The notes under the pieces: generated by a model
Database searches by the model: none
Told to the model about the DNA's origin: nothing
Seen by the model: only the letters and a program-made list of their open reading frames with translations
Program-made: the position numbers and the translations under genes
Origin: Crotophaga sulcirostris
Lineage: Eukaryota > Chordata > Aves > Cuculiformes > Crotophagidae
Direction: 5' to 3'
DNA length: 64,000 nt
Assembly: GCA_013397455.1 (NCBI GenBank)
Contig: VYZB01000055.1
Span: 3,235,687-3,299,686 of the forward strand
Shown here: in pieces, positions 48,588 to 62,135 of the stretch
Layout of the letters: every line of letters starts with the position of its first letter
Numbering within the stretch: the first letter of the stretch is position 1

Positions 48588-51360
48588 GAACATATTTTCC
48601 ATCTCTGCCATGATGCTACTGAGTAGTGGGTATGCAGCAACAGATCTACATTTCCATCATGTCAGCTCTGTTTGGTTGGCATCCTTTCACAGCTTCTTTT
48701 CTGTCACATCTCTGACTAACCTGGCAGAGACTAACACAGCATGAAGCAAGGTAACATGATTGAAGAGCCTGACAAATATTACACCAAATACATTGCAATG
48801 AAATTCTTACCACTAACTACTTTCCCCTCCCTTCTCTCTTTTCCTGAGAAGGGCACAGGTGGGTGGAAACGTGGTATTCAAAAATCAAAAAGGGCCTTAA
48901 AAGCAAATCATGTGAATCCCTCAGTCCAGCTACTTCAAAGCTGGCCTTTATTTTGGAAAGCTTCCAGCAGTACGAATAAGCTGAGAGAGAAGAGGAGATG
49001 GCCTTGGTCCTAACCAGGGCCTTTCCCAGGCTGACAGTGTAGACACAGCCCCTGCTTAGTGGGGATTCCTTGCTGATGACTCAGTGAGCTAGACAATTCT
49101 TATTAGCTACAACCTTCATTTTCTTCCCTTTATGCTAAACCTGAATTTTCTCTTTCTCCAGAACCAGGTCAGAGCTGCGCCCTTCCCTTTCTTTCATTTC
49201 CTCCCCTGATCCCTATTTTAAATATTGCTGTTAATGTACGATGGCCGAAAAAATTCTCTTCATTTGTACCCATAAAGTGATCCACATTTTGGGGCATTAG
49301 AAAGAAAATGATGCTGCTGCCCAAATTTTTCACCCCCCTTCCCCTGGCTCTTACTCAAGTTGCCATGACACTCAATTTTTTTCTTGGTTCCCTGGCACCC
49401 CTAGGTGCTCTATAACCTGTGATGCAACCAAAGAACATTGGTTATGATATATTTCTAGCTCAAGTTATTCCAACTTGCTTAGTGGGCCTTTTGCTGAAGA
49501 ACTGCTCATCCTTTCAACATTAGTGTTATAACAAAACTGTCTTTCTGAAAGAAAGAGGGGCAAGAAAGGCAGAAAGGACAGAAAAGACTACAACAATTTG
49601 ATTAGCATTACCACCAAGATGTACTTCAAAACAACAGAAACATTCAACAACCCCAGCACCAAAACCTAGCTACGATTAACCAAAACAAAGCTAATTCTAT
49701 AGCATTATTAATGACAACAAAGAGCAAAATAACAATCAAGTTTCACCGATTCCACAGTACTGCAGCTCTGTTACACTGCTATGTTAGTAAAGAAACCTTA
49801 GGACATCTGTTTAATTTTTCCACAAAAATAGTCTTATGAGAAGTCCATAAAATTAGAAAGAATTAACACAAGTGTGATACTGCTGCTTTTTTGCTTTCAC
49901 AGAAATGAGGTGTACAATATCTGCTGGGATTTTGCAACAGGAAAACCTTCTGATTTTTCTGATTTAGGAAGGGATTTTCTAACTCAAGTTAACTTAACTA
50001 TATCTTTCTACTTTTTGCTAGTTAGTTTGATTAAAATTCTCACATGTGTCTGAATTCCTGACTTACCCTGGACTTTACCTGTCTGTTTTCAGGTTTCATT
50101 TCAAGCTGCTTTCCCACCCCAGATACTTCAAACTCTTTCCACAGTGTAAAAATACAGCTTTTTTTACGCTAGCCACTCAGAGTATCTTCTGGTGTTCATA
50201 TTGTTCATCCACCTCTTTCCGTGTTGACTCATCTTTGTGACGTCCACTGTTATTTGTCCTGTCATTTCTAATTCATGCCTTACAGCATCATGATGTGTTT
50301 TCCCTTCCACACTGATGCGGTTTGAAAGAAAGAATTGGTAGGAAATAAAGGGCTTTCCTGCTGATTTCATGTCAGCTGGGTTACTCCACAATGATATTTT
50401 TCATCAGAAACCCCCACCAAAACCAGAGACCTCTGTTTCAGCCTTCCTTTAGCTGGATGTCTTTAATCACAATTTATTAATTCGCTACACTCCCACTCAG
50501 TGCTGCTCTACGCATATTTTTGTACTTACGTAGATTTAGCTCTGAAAGTTGAGCCGTTTCTCTACAAAATGCCTATAAAACATAAGCTTTAAAAAGGTTC
50601 TTATATGTCAGGAATGGCTTACTGACAGAAGGACCATGCAGACATGCCCACGCGCACATAGGCAGAGCCACATTGGCACAGATGCTGCACCTAGAGCAGG
50701 CACAGGTGTGTGACACAGCACACTTGGCCCTTGAGCCCTCCTGTGACAGAGTCACCAAGGATGGCTTTTGTCCCTCAGAGCTGGAGGCTCTGACCCAACA
50801 AAGAACATGACACATAGCTGCCTACACACAGATATTTGACTGAACCTACCTGTGCCAGTCATTGTACTTTGCAGTTTCATGGATTTGGGCAGAAATCACA
50901 TGAATACTCATGCTTGCGTGGCTGTTACCAGAAACCAGACTGGTCTACCTTACAGAACAACAATGTGCTAACATGAGGAGTTTCTTTACATGAGATAGAT
51001 GAGTGGCAAACAGATGGTACTTAACAGACCTGAAATGAGTAGCAAGAGAGCAGGATGTGACAAAAAGGTATTATTTAGGGACACAGAAAGGAGACAAATC
51101 AAGTCACTGAAAACAGCAATTTCAGGAGAGATAATCTGCCCAGGAAAAACAACATTTTATGTTGTCACCTACTGTTGTCCTGCAATTGCCTCGTGGCCTC
51201 ATCTTACAGCTATCAGCAGTGACCTGTGCAGATATTAGCACTGTTGCTAGCTCAGCCCTCTGCTCCCTGATTTCCCACTGAATTCATGCTCAGATCACAA
51301 CTCAGCAGGGAGGTACGTTGCTCCCACCAACACTTCTGATGGAGACGTCTTTCACAGTTC

Positions 51361-51399
51361 TCCTGGATATCATATCTATGAAAGATATCCTGGATATCA
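51361..51399. repeat. 12-base direct repeat with GATATC palindromes
   Basis: The 12-mer "tcctggatatca" occurs at 51361-51372 and again at 51388-51399, 27 bases apart. Three "gatat"-containing palindromic words lie in and between them. Two perfect 12-mers this close suggest local duplication or a site pair. I see no larger repeat structure. Confidence 0.7.
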
Positions 51400-52785
51400 G
51401 ACCCACAGGTACAATATCGGAAGAATTCCTGATAAAAAACAAGTAAAACTGTGGTGACCTGCAAAGCAAGCCTGAAGGCATTGTCCACACTTCTCAGTGG
51501 CCTACAACACTGGGAAGGTAAATTATTGCATGCTAATATCACGTTTGTGTCTTTCTGTTCAATATAGGAGTGGCAGCCTCCCAAAGGTAGGGACAACAGT
51601 AGAGAAGATGACCAGTCCACTCTCACATGGGCTGCAGACCTCCATGAGAGCAGGACCACGATGGGGTGGAGTTTTGGAGCTCCCATCTTGCACAGCCCAT
51701 GGTTGGTGAGCACCACCACACAGCCAGCCCTCTCCTCAGCTGGAGCTGAGTCGAGGTTTCAGCCACACGTTTGTGCCCTGCTCTAGGTCTGGGGACCTGA
51801 TTACTGTTTTGGAAAATTTGAGGGCAAGGGAATCAGCAGCCTTTGGAGACTAGTCAGCAAAACTGATTCATGTACCCAGACAAGTGGACTGATCCAAGAC
51901 AGACCATGTCTGGGAAAGGGAAAGCTGCAGGGAATCAGCTTCGTTCAGCAGCAGGTGATGTAACGTCTCTGGAAAGCACGATGGGCAGAGAGCTCTGATG
52001 CATCCTCTCTCTGTCACAAGAAAAAGAACTGGGAATGGGTATATTCATAAAAACGTGGGAAAAAGCAGAACAGAGGGAGGAAGGAACAAGCAGACGGGGA
52101 GGAGGAGGTGCTGAAAACCGGCAGGGGAACAGCTCTTTCTGGGAGAGAGTAGAAAGGATTTTGCATTGAGGAAAGCTGTCACCAGTTATTTTTGTACAGA
52201 TTTTAAAGTTCACCGAACCCAGCTCTGGAAGTTGCATGTTGTGTTTTTGGCTGGCAATATCAACATACCATATGGAGAAGCCTCAGTTTGAGCTTTACAA
52301 TATTGTTTGGACTCGATATTGACATATTTTCATTACTGAACCTGCCTTGAATTGTATGTTCTTTTCTTTTGACGTATGATGGGTGAAATAAACCTGTAAA
52401 ACAAAGAAGCAGACCCTAAAAACAACAAAAGAAATGCACAGGGAAATTCCTGTATTTTAGATTAGACCTGAAATTCATTGACTTTAGCATTCTGTCTTTA
52501 ACAGCCTCTACCAGATAAGGTAGACTCCAGACAGGAGGAAGAAGCAAGAAATACTACACTCTTGTAGATATCGTGGATGCTGTTTCTCCATCTGTTTGTC
52601 CCATTATTATTGGACTGCTTCCCTGTTTTAGAGATTCACTGATCTAGTGGGGTAAAGGGGGGAGAAACAGTCTAAAGATAATCCTTGCATTTACTGGTAT
52701 AATAGGAAATGAGGGGCAACAGCTCCCACCTTCTACGGTTTGAGAAGATTCCCTAGCAGAAAATAATCTGGAACAAAGAATTGGA

Positions 52786-53004
52786 ATGGATGAAAACATA
52801 AAAGCTGAAGGGAGTGAAACTTACGGGGAACCAGAGGTCTCAGAGACACAGGACTTGAACCACTTTCTAGTTTCTTTACTCGTAAAGCTTGCCTCTTGTT
52901 TTATTCTTCTGCTGATATTGTGCCATACGTACTTTGAAAAATCTCAGGGCTTTTGTCACTCCAGACCACTGATCACAGCTGCCAAAGGCAGGAGTGTCAG
53001 TTAA
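52786..53004 (+). other. Candidate small ORF with one hydrophobic segment
   Basis: A 72-codon ATG frame starts in a favourable context (G at -3, G at +4). The N-terminal 25 residues are acidic and polar. Residues about 26-49 (HFLVSLLVKLASCFILLLIL) form a hydrophobic stretch long enough to span a membrane, followed by a basic tail. I recognise no family. There is no evidence of a promoter or splice sites around it, and a frame this short is common by chance. It is listed only as a microprotein candidate. Confidence 0.12.
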
Positions 53005-55659
53005 TTAAATACCAACCTGCTGACCTGATCACAGCACTTGGCATTGGAGCCTGGGAACCCAGTCTAAGCTGAGGAGGACAGCCATGGCCTCTCAGGTCAG
53101 CCCAGCTTGAGTGGAGCTGCTGAGGAAGAGCAGGAGAAGTTAGAGGGTGGATGCAAATCTCCAGCCATGAGAACCACTGTTGAGGGAGAAGGCCAGCTCA
53201 GTTTGCAGACTGGTCTTGCTGTAAAGACATCAATTATGTGGACGGGTGTCCACAAGGAATATGAGGATCCCAAAAAGCATCTTCTGAGCTGCACAAAGGA
53301 GCTGCAAGAACAAAGCAGAAGCCTCAAGGAGGCCAGCTTCATGAAGGAAAACTCAACCTCAAACCATGTTCAGATACCCAAATGCTATTTTGTTTGCTTT
53401 TGTTATTTTTTTTTCTTTTTTAACAATGTATTAAGCTTGCAGACCTTTCAGAACATGAATACTGTTGACTATGTTCTTGTTGTGCTTACCACCTCGTGTC
53501 CTCATCCTGGAGAGGGTCTCTCATTGCTACTGTAATATGAAAGCCAACATCCAACAGTATTCAGCAAACGTTCTGGGACAGATTTGAACCCAAGAGCTGT
53601 GCAGGGAAAGATTTTGCATTTTATAAACCTCTCTTCAACCAGTCACTGTCCTTAGTTGATACTTTCGGCTGCAACCTGCATTTTTATAAACTATACTTTC
53701 CTCTGCTAATTACCATCAGCATCATGAAAGGAAGCAGTAGTAAAAGCCCTCCTACACATCTCTTCCTCCTCCTTACAAGCCCATGCCACACCAAACCACA
53801 TATTTGCATTTTCAGAGACTGCATGCTTGAAATGTAATTGAAGACATACAGATCATCTGTTTACAGTAACAAATTACAGTAATTTCAGTGAGGCTTTTGT
53901 GACAATTTCACTCCTAGCGTTGCTATTTTTGATATGCAGTTAAAACACAAGAAAGATGCTGGTGATATGCTCAGGAAGTTTGCAAATATGTTAGATAAAG
54001 AAGGAATACTGTAGTAATCTTTGCTATAGATATAAAAAAAGCTATACTGAAAAGACAGCCTCTTTTCCCTTCCTGAAACTCCAGATGAGGAAATTAAAAG
54101 TACACGATTGTGGCACTGTGCTGTGCAATATTACACAGGATTTGTGCAACACCAACCCAGCTCTGTCATCTCATAATCTTTAAAGGTATTCATCACCACA
54201 AGCACTGATGAGGTAGGAAACAGTCACACTGTCCCCACCACAGAGCAAACTGAACTGCTGAGGGATTAGAAAATTTGACCAGACACCTGAGACAACTCAG
54301 GTGTGCCAAGGCAAGGCACAGTGTTATGCCACCTTCCAACTGATTCAACTGAACTCTGTTCCTTTCTGTTTGCTCCCATGCTTTCAAAATACCCACCAAT
54401 TTATTTTCAGTTTTAAAAGAAATTAAAACAAACAGCATTTACCCAAAGAACAGTTTTTTAAATCAGAAGTCACAGCTGAGTATATGAAATCTTCAAAATA
54501 TTGAAAAGTCATTCTGGAACACAAGTTCTTCCTGAATTTCACTAAATGCCAAGTTGCATCTCTTTTATCCTCAATTCAAATCTCCTGTAAATGCTCTCCA
54601 ATATTCTGTCTAGAGAGAACCTGAGTACAAGATGTGCTTAGGTCTCCTGCAGAATTGTTACCTGCAATGGCAACCTTATATTTTGGAGGAACACTAGAAA
54701 TGCTGGTTTGGTTTGATCAACCTGGTTATTCTCTCAGAAATCTGCAAACCCCCCACCTGCTGGAGTCAAAAGAAATCAGCTTCAAAGAGGCCAAGACAAT
54801 TTTGTCTGTGCATTAATGGTCAATGTCATGTTCACTGCAATGGCACCTTCCTCTCTGCGCTTTTTGGTGAGCGACTACAAAAGACAGGGAAGAAACTGGC
54901 TAAACCAGCTTCAAGGTCTTAAAAATAGGCCATAGTCCAAGTCCTAGCAGACCACTGCTGATAGCAAAATTCTTTCTTTTCATCGTGAGGAAGAATATGA
55001 AACACTGATAAAATTATGTTGATTATTAGGATATAGCAAGTATTATTTAACTACTCTAACCCCATGGAAGTAGCCCAGTTATTTTTACAAAGCTGATGAT
55101 CAAGCAGAGACAAATGGAAAACACAGTTGACCTTGACCACATACAGAGCTACAAATTATCTTAAGATACTAAATGCACATATAAAATAGTATTTCTGTGG
55201 GCACGTGGCTGTAATGAATTGTAAAAAGTTTCAGTATAAAAGTAGTCTGACAGGACAGAAAAGCAGCATCTTATAGGTAGAAGACAGTCCTAGAGGAAAG
55301 ATACTAAATTATGACACCTGAATCACAAAAAAATAGGACTTTATGTCTTTCATTCTCCAAGCAGCAACAGTTTATAAGCAGATGAGACGTAAACATAAAA
55401 TTTCTATCAGAAGTCTGAAATTGTCCCATTTATAAGGCAGATTACTTGACCCAGGGGAAATTGAGGTCAGCAAGAGAATAAAGCAGCCCTGCAAAACTGA
55501 CTTTATCATTTCCAGATTGGTAGATTTCAGTTATGTTTTTTTTACTTCTTTTTCCCCATCTCTGACCTTCTGGCCAGAAATGAAATACTGATGATCTTCA
55601 GGAGAAAGGGCCAGGTCAACTCCCCTGCACTTATCTGAACCCTTTCAGCACGTGGGTGG

Positions 55660-55740
55660 AAGGATGGCCCCGTGGTTAAGTCAACTGAGACTCAGATTCT
55701 GTTGCCAGCTTCCTTTGTGACTGTGAGTGCCCAAAAATTT
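55660..55740 (+). repeat. MIR-type SINE head and core, plus orientation
   Basis: "ggatggccccgtggttaagt" resembles the tRNA-derived A-box region of MIR ("gtagcatagtggttaagagc"). "gactcagattctgttgccag" corresponds to the block that normally reads "gggttcgaatcctggctctg". "cttcctttgtgactgtgagt" is the core ("agctgtgtgaccttgggca"). The order and spacing are right, and divergence is high. Confidence 0.55.
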
Positions 55741-56242
55741 CAAATAATTCCTTTGATAAAAGAAAGGCTGTAGAGGAATTTTGTTCATCAGTGTGTGCAA
55801 GCATGCACTGATACCAGAGCATTAGCATATGACAAAGGCTGTATGCACAAAACATCTGTGTGTTTTGGAGGTTCAACTACCACTGCATTTGAGTTTAAGC
55901 CATAAAATTTATGCCAGATCTCAGACACACCTCATACTCAGGTATGCTGCTGCTAAGATAGGGCCAATGTGCACAATGGGATACAACATGGATTGTACTG
56001 TTCTGCCACGATGGGTCCTGAAGTTTTCATTTGGCCTTCATTCAGAAAGCTTTTTAAAAATATCTTGCTCAAGTGAAAAGAGCATCAAATGAAGACACTA
56101 AGCTGGCAGACCAAGGATTACTGCCTGTAGCCAGCAAGGTCCTCTAGAACCATGGGAAGCAAGAGGCTATAAAGCATATATTGCTCCAGCTGTATTTTTA
56201 CCTGTATTGCCTACAGGCATTTCAGTTTCCTGTCTCTCACCT

Positions 56243-56310
56243 ATTTAGATTGTGTCTACAAGAGAATGTGAGCTGGTGGCAAGCTCTGCTATGTGTCATG
56301 CTGAAGTGGA
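56243..56310 (+). repeat. Possible L2/MIR-type 3' fragment
   Basis: "cctatttagattgtgtctac" followed by "gaatgtgagctggtggcaag" and "ctatgtgtcatgc" resembles the L2-type 3' region ("tagattgtaagctc...gggcaggga"), with an insertion. The match is weak. Confidence 0.3.
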
Positions 56311-59300
56311 AAGGAAACCAGAGATTCTCCTACAACAAATAAATTGAGGCAGATAAATCCTTAAAATGAGCCAGGACCTGACAAACAGCCAGAAAAACTC
56401 TCCTTTCTCTGCATCTATTTCTGTAGCACACCTCTAAAGAGACAGCTCTCCTCCAGTACAGCAGAGTTCCTCAGGAAGATGCTGCATGATGCATTGCATG
56501 TAGGTGTGTGTGGGAAGCAAAGTTCATAGTCTCACAAAACACTTTGCAAATGCTTTTCCAAGCATGTGTAGTATCATTTGCCTCAGCTGTTTAAACCCTT
56601 GCATTCAGAGCTCTGCTCACCAGAGTACTTCAAGCAACAAAAGAAAAAAATAATTAAAGCTTCTAAAATATTTCTATAAAGAAAACTGAGTGAATTCTGT
56701 GCAAGCAAAAGGAAAAAAATTGACTGACATCTCTATGACCTGAATTCCCTGGTTGACTTACAATGCAGTCCAAGGGCAAACACAAAGCCAATTTTCCTCC
56801 TACACAACATACGTCAACCTGAAGAACCTTCTAGGAAAGGCAGGAAAGAATGCACCCATTCATTCACTTGTTTTCTGTCTTGAGACTACCAGCTAAGGAG
56901 AGGGAAGGAAAATAAAAACTCTATGTGAGGCAGACCCTGCCTGTTACAGGCTTGACGAAGGCCACTTAATTATTTTAGATTATCTTTATAAGAACAAAAA
57001 CAAACAAAAAGCAAAACCAGGAGGCATTCAAAAGTAAGCTTTCTAATAAGGAAAGGACATGCACACCTACCTATCCTGCCCTTAGATGCTTCCTTCAAGG
57101 CGAGGGATGAAGAACAGCACAAAGAAAACATAGGGCTGCTAGAGCCACATAAACCTTCCCAGTGGCAGGAGGGAAGTGACATTTACAGCCCCATTGAAAA
57201 CAGAAATAAAGAAAAGCAATGAAGAGATCAGTTGTTTCCCTTGCCTTCCTTCCTCTCTCATCTCCCCCTAACTCATATACCCTCCAGGAAGAAAGATTTG
57301 ACTCGTTGACTTTTCAGAACAGCTGGTCTGTCTCTAACAAATGAGATACCCAGAAGAGCAGGTTTAGGAGTGATCAAGCTGCTGAAAAGACTCAGCTGAC
57401 CTCAGGGCATCACCTCTCCTCTGTTGAAGAAACCCAGCACCTCCTAAATGCCAAAGTTGAGGCATTTCCCCACAAAAGTTCAGGGAAATCTCTGTTTTCT
57501 GGGATGCACCTTGCTAACACTTCTCATTGTTGCTCAAATCTTGCTCTCTGTTTCATTTCAGGAGTGCAGGAACAACCCAACCACTGACAGTTGCCAGGAG
57601 CCTTATACACAAGGGGTTATGATTTTAGATACAAATTTTAGGATTGTTTCTAAGTAGTACTTTCTTCTTTAGATATTTGTCATTCGCTTAGTTATTTAAG
57701 CAGTGATAGGTTTGCTCTAAGCAAGAAGTTCAGATCAGAACAACAGCCGATACGTTTCCAACCAGATTCATAAAAAATGCTTCTGTGTCAGGTGTTGCAA
57801 TAAGTTGGGAGAGCCCTGCCATTGTGCAGAGCCAAGAAATACTTTCAGAGTCAACAGAGAGAGTAATGCTAATGCCAAGCTATCTGCATCATTGTTCCAC
57901 ATTAGCAGTAGTGCAAAATGAAAGCTACAAAAAATGCCAGGGCAAGCAGAGGCACATTATGTTCATTGAAGGTTGCAGATGGTAGTTAAAACTCATCAGC
58001 AAAATGCTCCGTACATTTCTTAAGCAGCCCAGTTCAAAAAGCAAACACAAGACACTACAGGAATCACATGTTACTCAAGCCATTTCCAAAGCATTGGCCT
58101 CAGCCAAGACCAGGGAGCCAAAAAGCTCCTAATGAATGAGCAGATGGGTTTTTGAATGACACTCCACACTCAGTATCGTAGGTGGCATAAGGTCTGCAGC
58201 AATACTTGTTGGAAACGTTGGCCAGCAGACTGAATGACACAGGAGGATGCTTTAATTATTACTGACAGCAGCCACTTTTTGTAAGAGCCCCTGAGTTTCT
58301 TGAAATTGTACTGAAAACCCTTAGACTGTCCAGAGAAGTCGCACTTCAAAATGCCTCATCACGAAGCTCCCATCAACACATCTGCCATCATGGCCCTGCA
58401 TCCAGTTGGACAACTTGGACACCGTTACATCAAGTCACTGAACTCTATACCCAGCTCCTATCAGAGATGAGCTTGAAGTGGCAAATTCAGACCTTCGTGC
58501 TGCTATAAACTGGCAGATATTCAGGTGCAAGATCTGAGCCCTGTCTGCTATTTCCAGCAGATGTGTGAAAAAGCGAGCGTAAGAGATTTAGGCAGTGGCA
58601 GTCTTTAGTTCAAGCATGCGCTGCCATAACCTACCATGAAATTATCACCCAGCAATGAGATAATCTGTGACCTGAAAAGTATCCCCTTCCCCAGGAGGGG
58701 GAAGCAATACTGCCCAATCAAAGGCTGTCACTCACAAGCCCAGTGCAATTAGCTAGAGGCACGTTGCTACTGATAATAACTACAATGAATCCCAAGCAGA
58801 GACACCTTCCCTGGCAGGCTGCTGTTTGGGCTTGAAAAACAGTTTCAGAATAAATACAACAAAACCAGAAGCCATCACATTAGCTACTGATTTTTCACCT
58901 CCTACTCATAGAGATCCACTCTGGGCTCCATCAAAAGCAAGCAATTACTCTCCATCAGAGATATCTGGCATGAAGAGAGTGACTTAGTGCATTCCTTGGG
59001 GTGGGTATTTTTACACTAATTCAGACAATGGAGCTTGCTTGCTGAGTGGGAGAGAACTACTCATTTCTAAGACTGCCTCCCAGCCCCCCTTCCACCCCAT
59101 TCCTTGATTTTTAACATACTTCCACTGCTTTATGACTGGTGTATTACACATATCCAGCTCCTAGGGTGACTACTCCTAGGTAATAGGAGAGAATTGCTCA
59201 CATTCCAATGTTGGGTGAGTTGATTTTCTCTTTCTTTTTAAAAAAAAATATAACAATATGTGTATCACACTGCACTGCAGCAAACCCACATTTTTCTCCC

Positions 59301-59651
59301 CACCTCCTCTCAAATCATGCAACTTAGAAAGGTAGCAGAGAATACCAGGAACAGATAGCCTGTGGCAGAAAGATGTGGTCACAGCTTGGGCTCAGCTTTT
59401 CACAGCTGGTCTCAAAAGGTACCAGACTGGTGACTAGTTATCTCAGCCAAAACCAGGACAGAAAAAGAACTGATGTCTGACTTCAGGCTGAGCTTTCTGA
59501 CCTCCCTGGCCAGGGCCTCCAAGCTGATAGCTCATCTGGGCACGTGCTGACTTCCATCCGTTTTGCTAAGCCAGCACTTATATTTCTGGTCCCTTTCACT
59601 TGCCAGAGGATAAAGTGAGTCAAGAGAAAGCCTGTGCTGGCAAGCCAAGAC

Positions 59652-59673
59652 CATTCCAGGCGCATTCCAGGCG
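59652..59673. repeat. 11-base tandem duplication
   Basis: The unit "cattccaggcg" is present twice back to back, with a one-base ambiguity at the start. It is probably a replication-slippage duplication. Confidence 0.7.
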
Positions 59674-62019
59674 TACTGCTGGTACAGACAGCTTGTTCCA
59701 AAAGCCAGCCAAGACCTAAAGCCTTCCTTTCCCCTTCCAGCTACCTCAAACCCATTACTCCCTGCTTGGGCTGTGTGTAAAGTTATGTTGTATCTCTACA
59801 GTCTTGCAAGAATTTGATCGTGTTTGTAACAAGATTTTTTGTTATAAAGTACTAAAAAGTAGCGTTGTACAAAGTCAGTTCTTTGCTGATAAGTTCTTTT
59901 TGTAATCTCATTAGTACAACCCGGGAAAAGAAATCCAAGGGAAATATTTTAACATTATTCCCCGATAAGGTACTCGCCTGTTAAACACAGTAGGAGAATT
60001 ATGTCACGTTATCACGGTCAGCCTCATTGCCTAGATGGTATAGAGGTCCTTTCCTGGAAGATAATTTCCTAGATCTTTTTTAGTTTAACCCAAAGGTTTC
60101 CCTTCCTTCTCCTTTTGAGTACATGTTCTCCAGAACAGAATTAAAGGAGGATTTACCCCAAGTTATAGAACAGCAGTATTAGCAAAATCTCTTTCTCTCC
60201 TTATCTGTGCTAGACAGCTGGCAACGGTGGATGTCTGTGGATCCAGGTAGAGACAATTTTAGGGGTTGCTACTAGCAGTACACTACAGCAAGAGAGGCTG
60301 CAATGTAACAGGCATTTTTTTTTAGTACTTTTTTTTAGACTCTTGCAAAAAAGCATTTCCCTTGCCAGCATAATATTGCCTGCTGTACACCAACTGCGTA
60401 AGAGCAAATAAATTACAGCAGTACATCTTGGAGTTCACTATAGGGAAAACTTGTCAGCAAATGTACCTTATTGGAAACACAATCTCTGGTAGTAGAAAGC
60501 TGGAAGTCAAACAACAGCTACAAAATCCTTTGAGATATCCCAGCAGCACCATAAAAGTGGGTATTGTTCAACACCTGTTATCACTTCTACTACTTTATTT
60601 TCTCCCCCATTATGAATAAGGCTGGTTTCCTTGCTATAATGCACACATTGAGCAGGTAAGGCCAAAGAAAGCAAATCTTAGCTCTGTATAATTCCACAAT
60701 GAAGGTAATTAGTCACATCCTTGCTCTTATAATTTAAAACCACACAGAAGAAAGGAAAGACCTACCTACCATTGAAAGTCTATTTAGACTAAGATAGATG
60801 AGCCTTAAAGACTGTAGCAAACTCTGAAAACTTTGGTGTTCAAATGAAGAATAAAAGTAGGAATGCTGTGATTTACCTTCTTCAATGATTTGCCTTCCAA
60901 GTAAAAGAAATGAAACTGAAGGAGGTACCATTTCTCTAATACATTAAATCATTATTAAATATTAAAAATTTAAATTATCATGGAATATTTTGCAGATAAA
61001 TCCTCCAATTTTCAGTAAAAACACAACTCTCTACTATGAAAAAGAGAGGAACATTAATTTATGAGGTAGCATGTCAGAATAAATATGCAAGAGTAGGGGA
61101 AGAGGAGGGAAATGTAATGGAGAAAGAGAAAGGCTTTTAAATTTGGCTATGCGTAAGAAAACAAAAATTACTCACTTCTCTCAACCTAAACTATGTTGAG
61201 TTTTTCTCTGTTATATAAATTTAGGCTTCCAATCCAGTCAGACCTACATTAGCATCACAACACTGAGTCACTCAACTGACTGACGCAGACATCCTGAGTT
61301 CTCCAGCTGAAGAACCTAAGCCTTTCCCCATTAAAAACAGAAAGAATCTTCCTTTATCTCTTTTTTTTTTAAACATATTGCTCCTCTTAGGAACATCAAC
61401 AGCTTTAAAATGCTGTAGTCTAAGTGTTGTAACGTAGAAACTAAATTCTCTTCTTGGACAGTAACCAACCTGCAAACCTGAAAACAAACGTTACTTTCTG
61501 TGAAGTCTGGTTCATTTAAAGCTTAAAACCTTTGTTTACCCATTTATGCAACTTCCCACAAGTAAAGTAGAAGCCCATTCCATGAACTATGGTCATGAGA
61601 AAAGCCACTGATGAAGTATTATGATGCTGACTGCTGCACATCAGTTTTAGTATGAAAGAATAAGAAATAAGCCCCATTGCACAAGTATTCCTGGAACTCT
61701 TGAAGCCTGGAAGTTAGTTAGCTGTGAAAGGCTAATGAATATTGAAACTACTAATAAAAATAGTATTTCGTAAGTCACTTCAAGAAGTTCTGGCCACAGT
61801 AGTTGCCACAATGATGTCTCAAGTTATCACGTATTTCAAATGAAGAGGATGTAAATGAAAAAACACAAGCCAGTTGCGTATCTCACTATTGATTAACCAG
61901 TAACTTGTCTCTTAAGCCGCTACTAGTAAGTAAAGAGTAGCTCTTTGTCATCCTAGCAGATGAGACTGCTTTCCCATCAAAAAGTCACTTGCCCATAAAT
62001 GCGAGCTTATCAAAAGCAA

Positions 62020-62135
62020 CATTTGACGTGCGCAAGCAGAGGAGTAAGAGGGGGACTCGTCAGGCGAGCAGCAGGCTGAACGAGTGCACAGAAGTGCTCC
62101 GTACGCTGGACCCAATGTGCGCATCACACGGAGAT
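62020..62135. promoter_or_regulatory. Short CpG-dense cluster
   Basis: About ten CG dinucleotides fall in roughly 120 bases at about 53% GC, an observed/expected ratio near 1, surrounded by CpG-poor AT-rich DNA. It is too short for a standard CpG island. Retained CpGs can mean an unmethylated regulatory element or selection on the sequence. A plus-strand frame (61989-62174) and a minus-strand frame (61948-62154) cross it without recognisable domains. A good acceptor-like sequence follows, with its AG at 62166-62167. Confidence 0.35.

Larger units (their letters stand above)
44011..55659. other. Unique non-coding DNA, no gene seen
   Basis: No gene is recognised. Listed separately are a G-quadruplex motif (48356-48386), a tetranucleotide microsatellite (48551-48587), a 12-base direct repeat (51361-51399) and a small candidate ORF (52786-53004). 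A purine-rich, G-rich run lies at 44755-44810, and T-rich runs occur near 53395-53430. Frames of 138-155 codons (for example 47193-47609 and 51252-51719) match nothing known. Confidence 0.5.
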
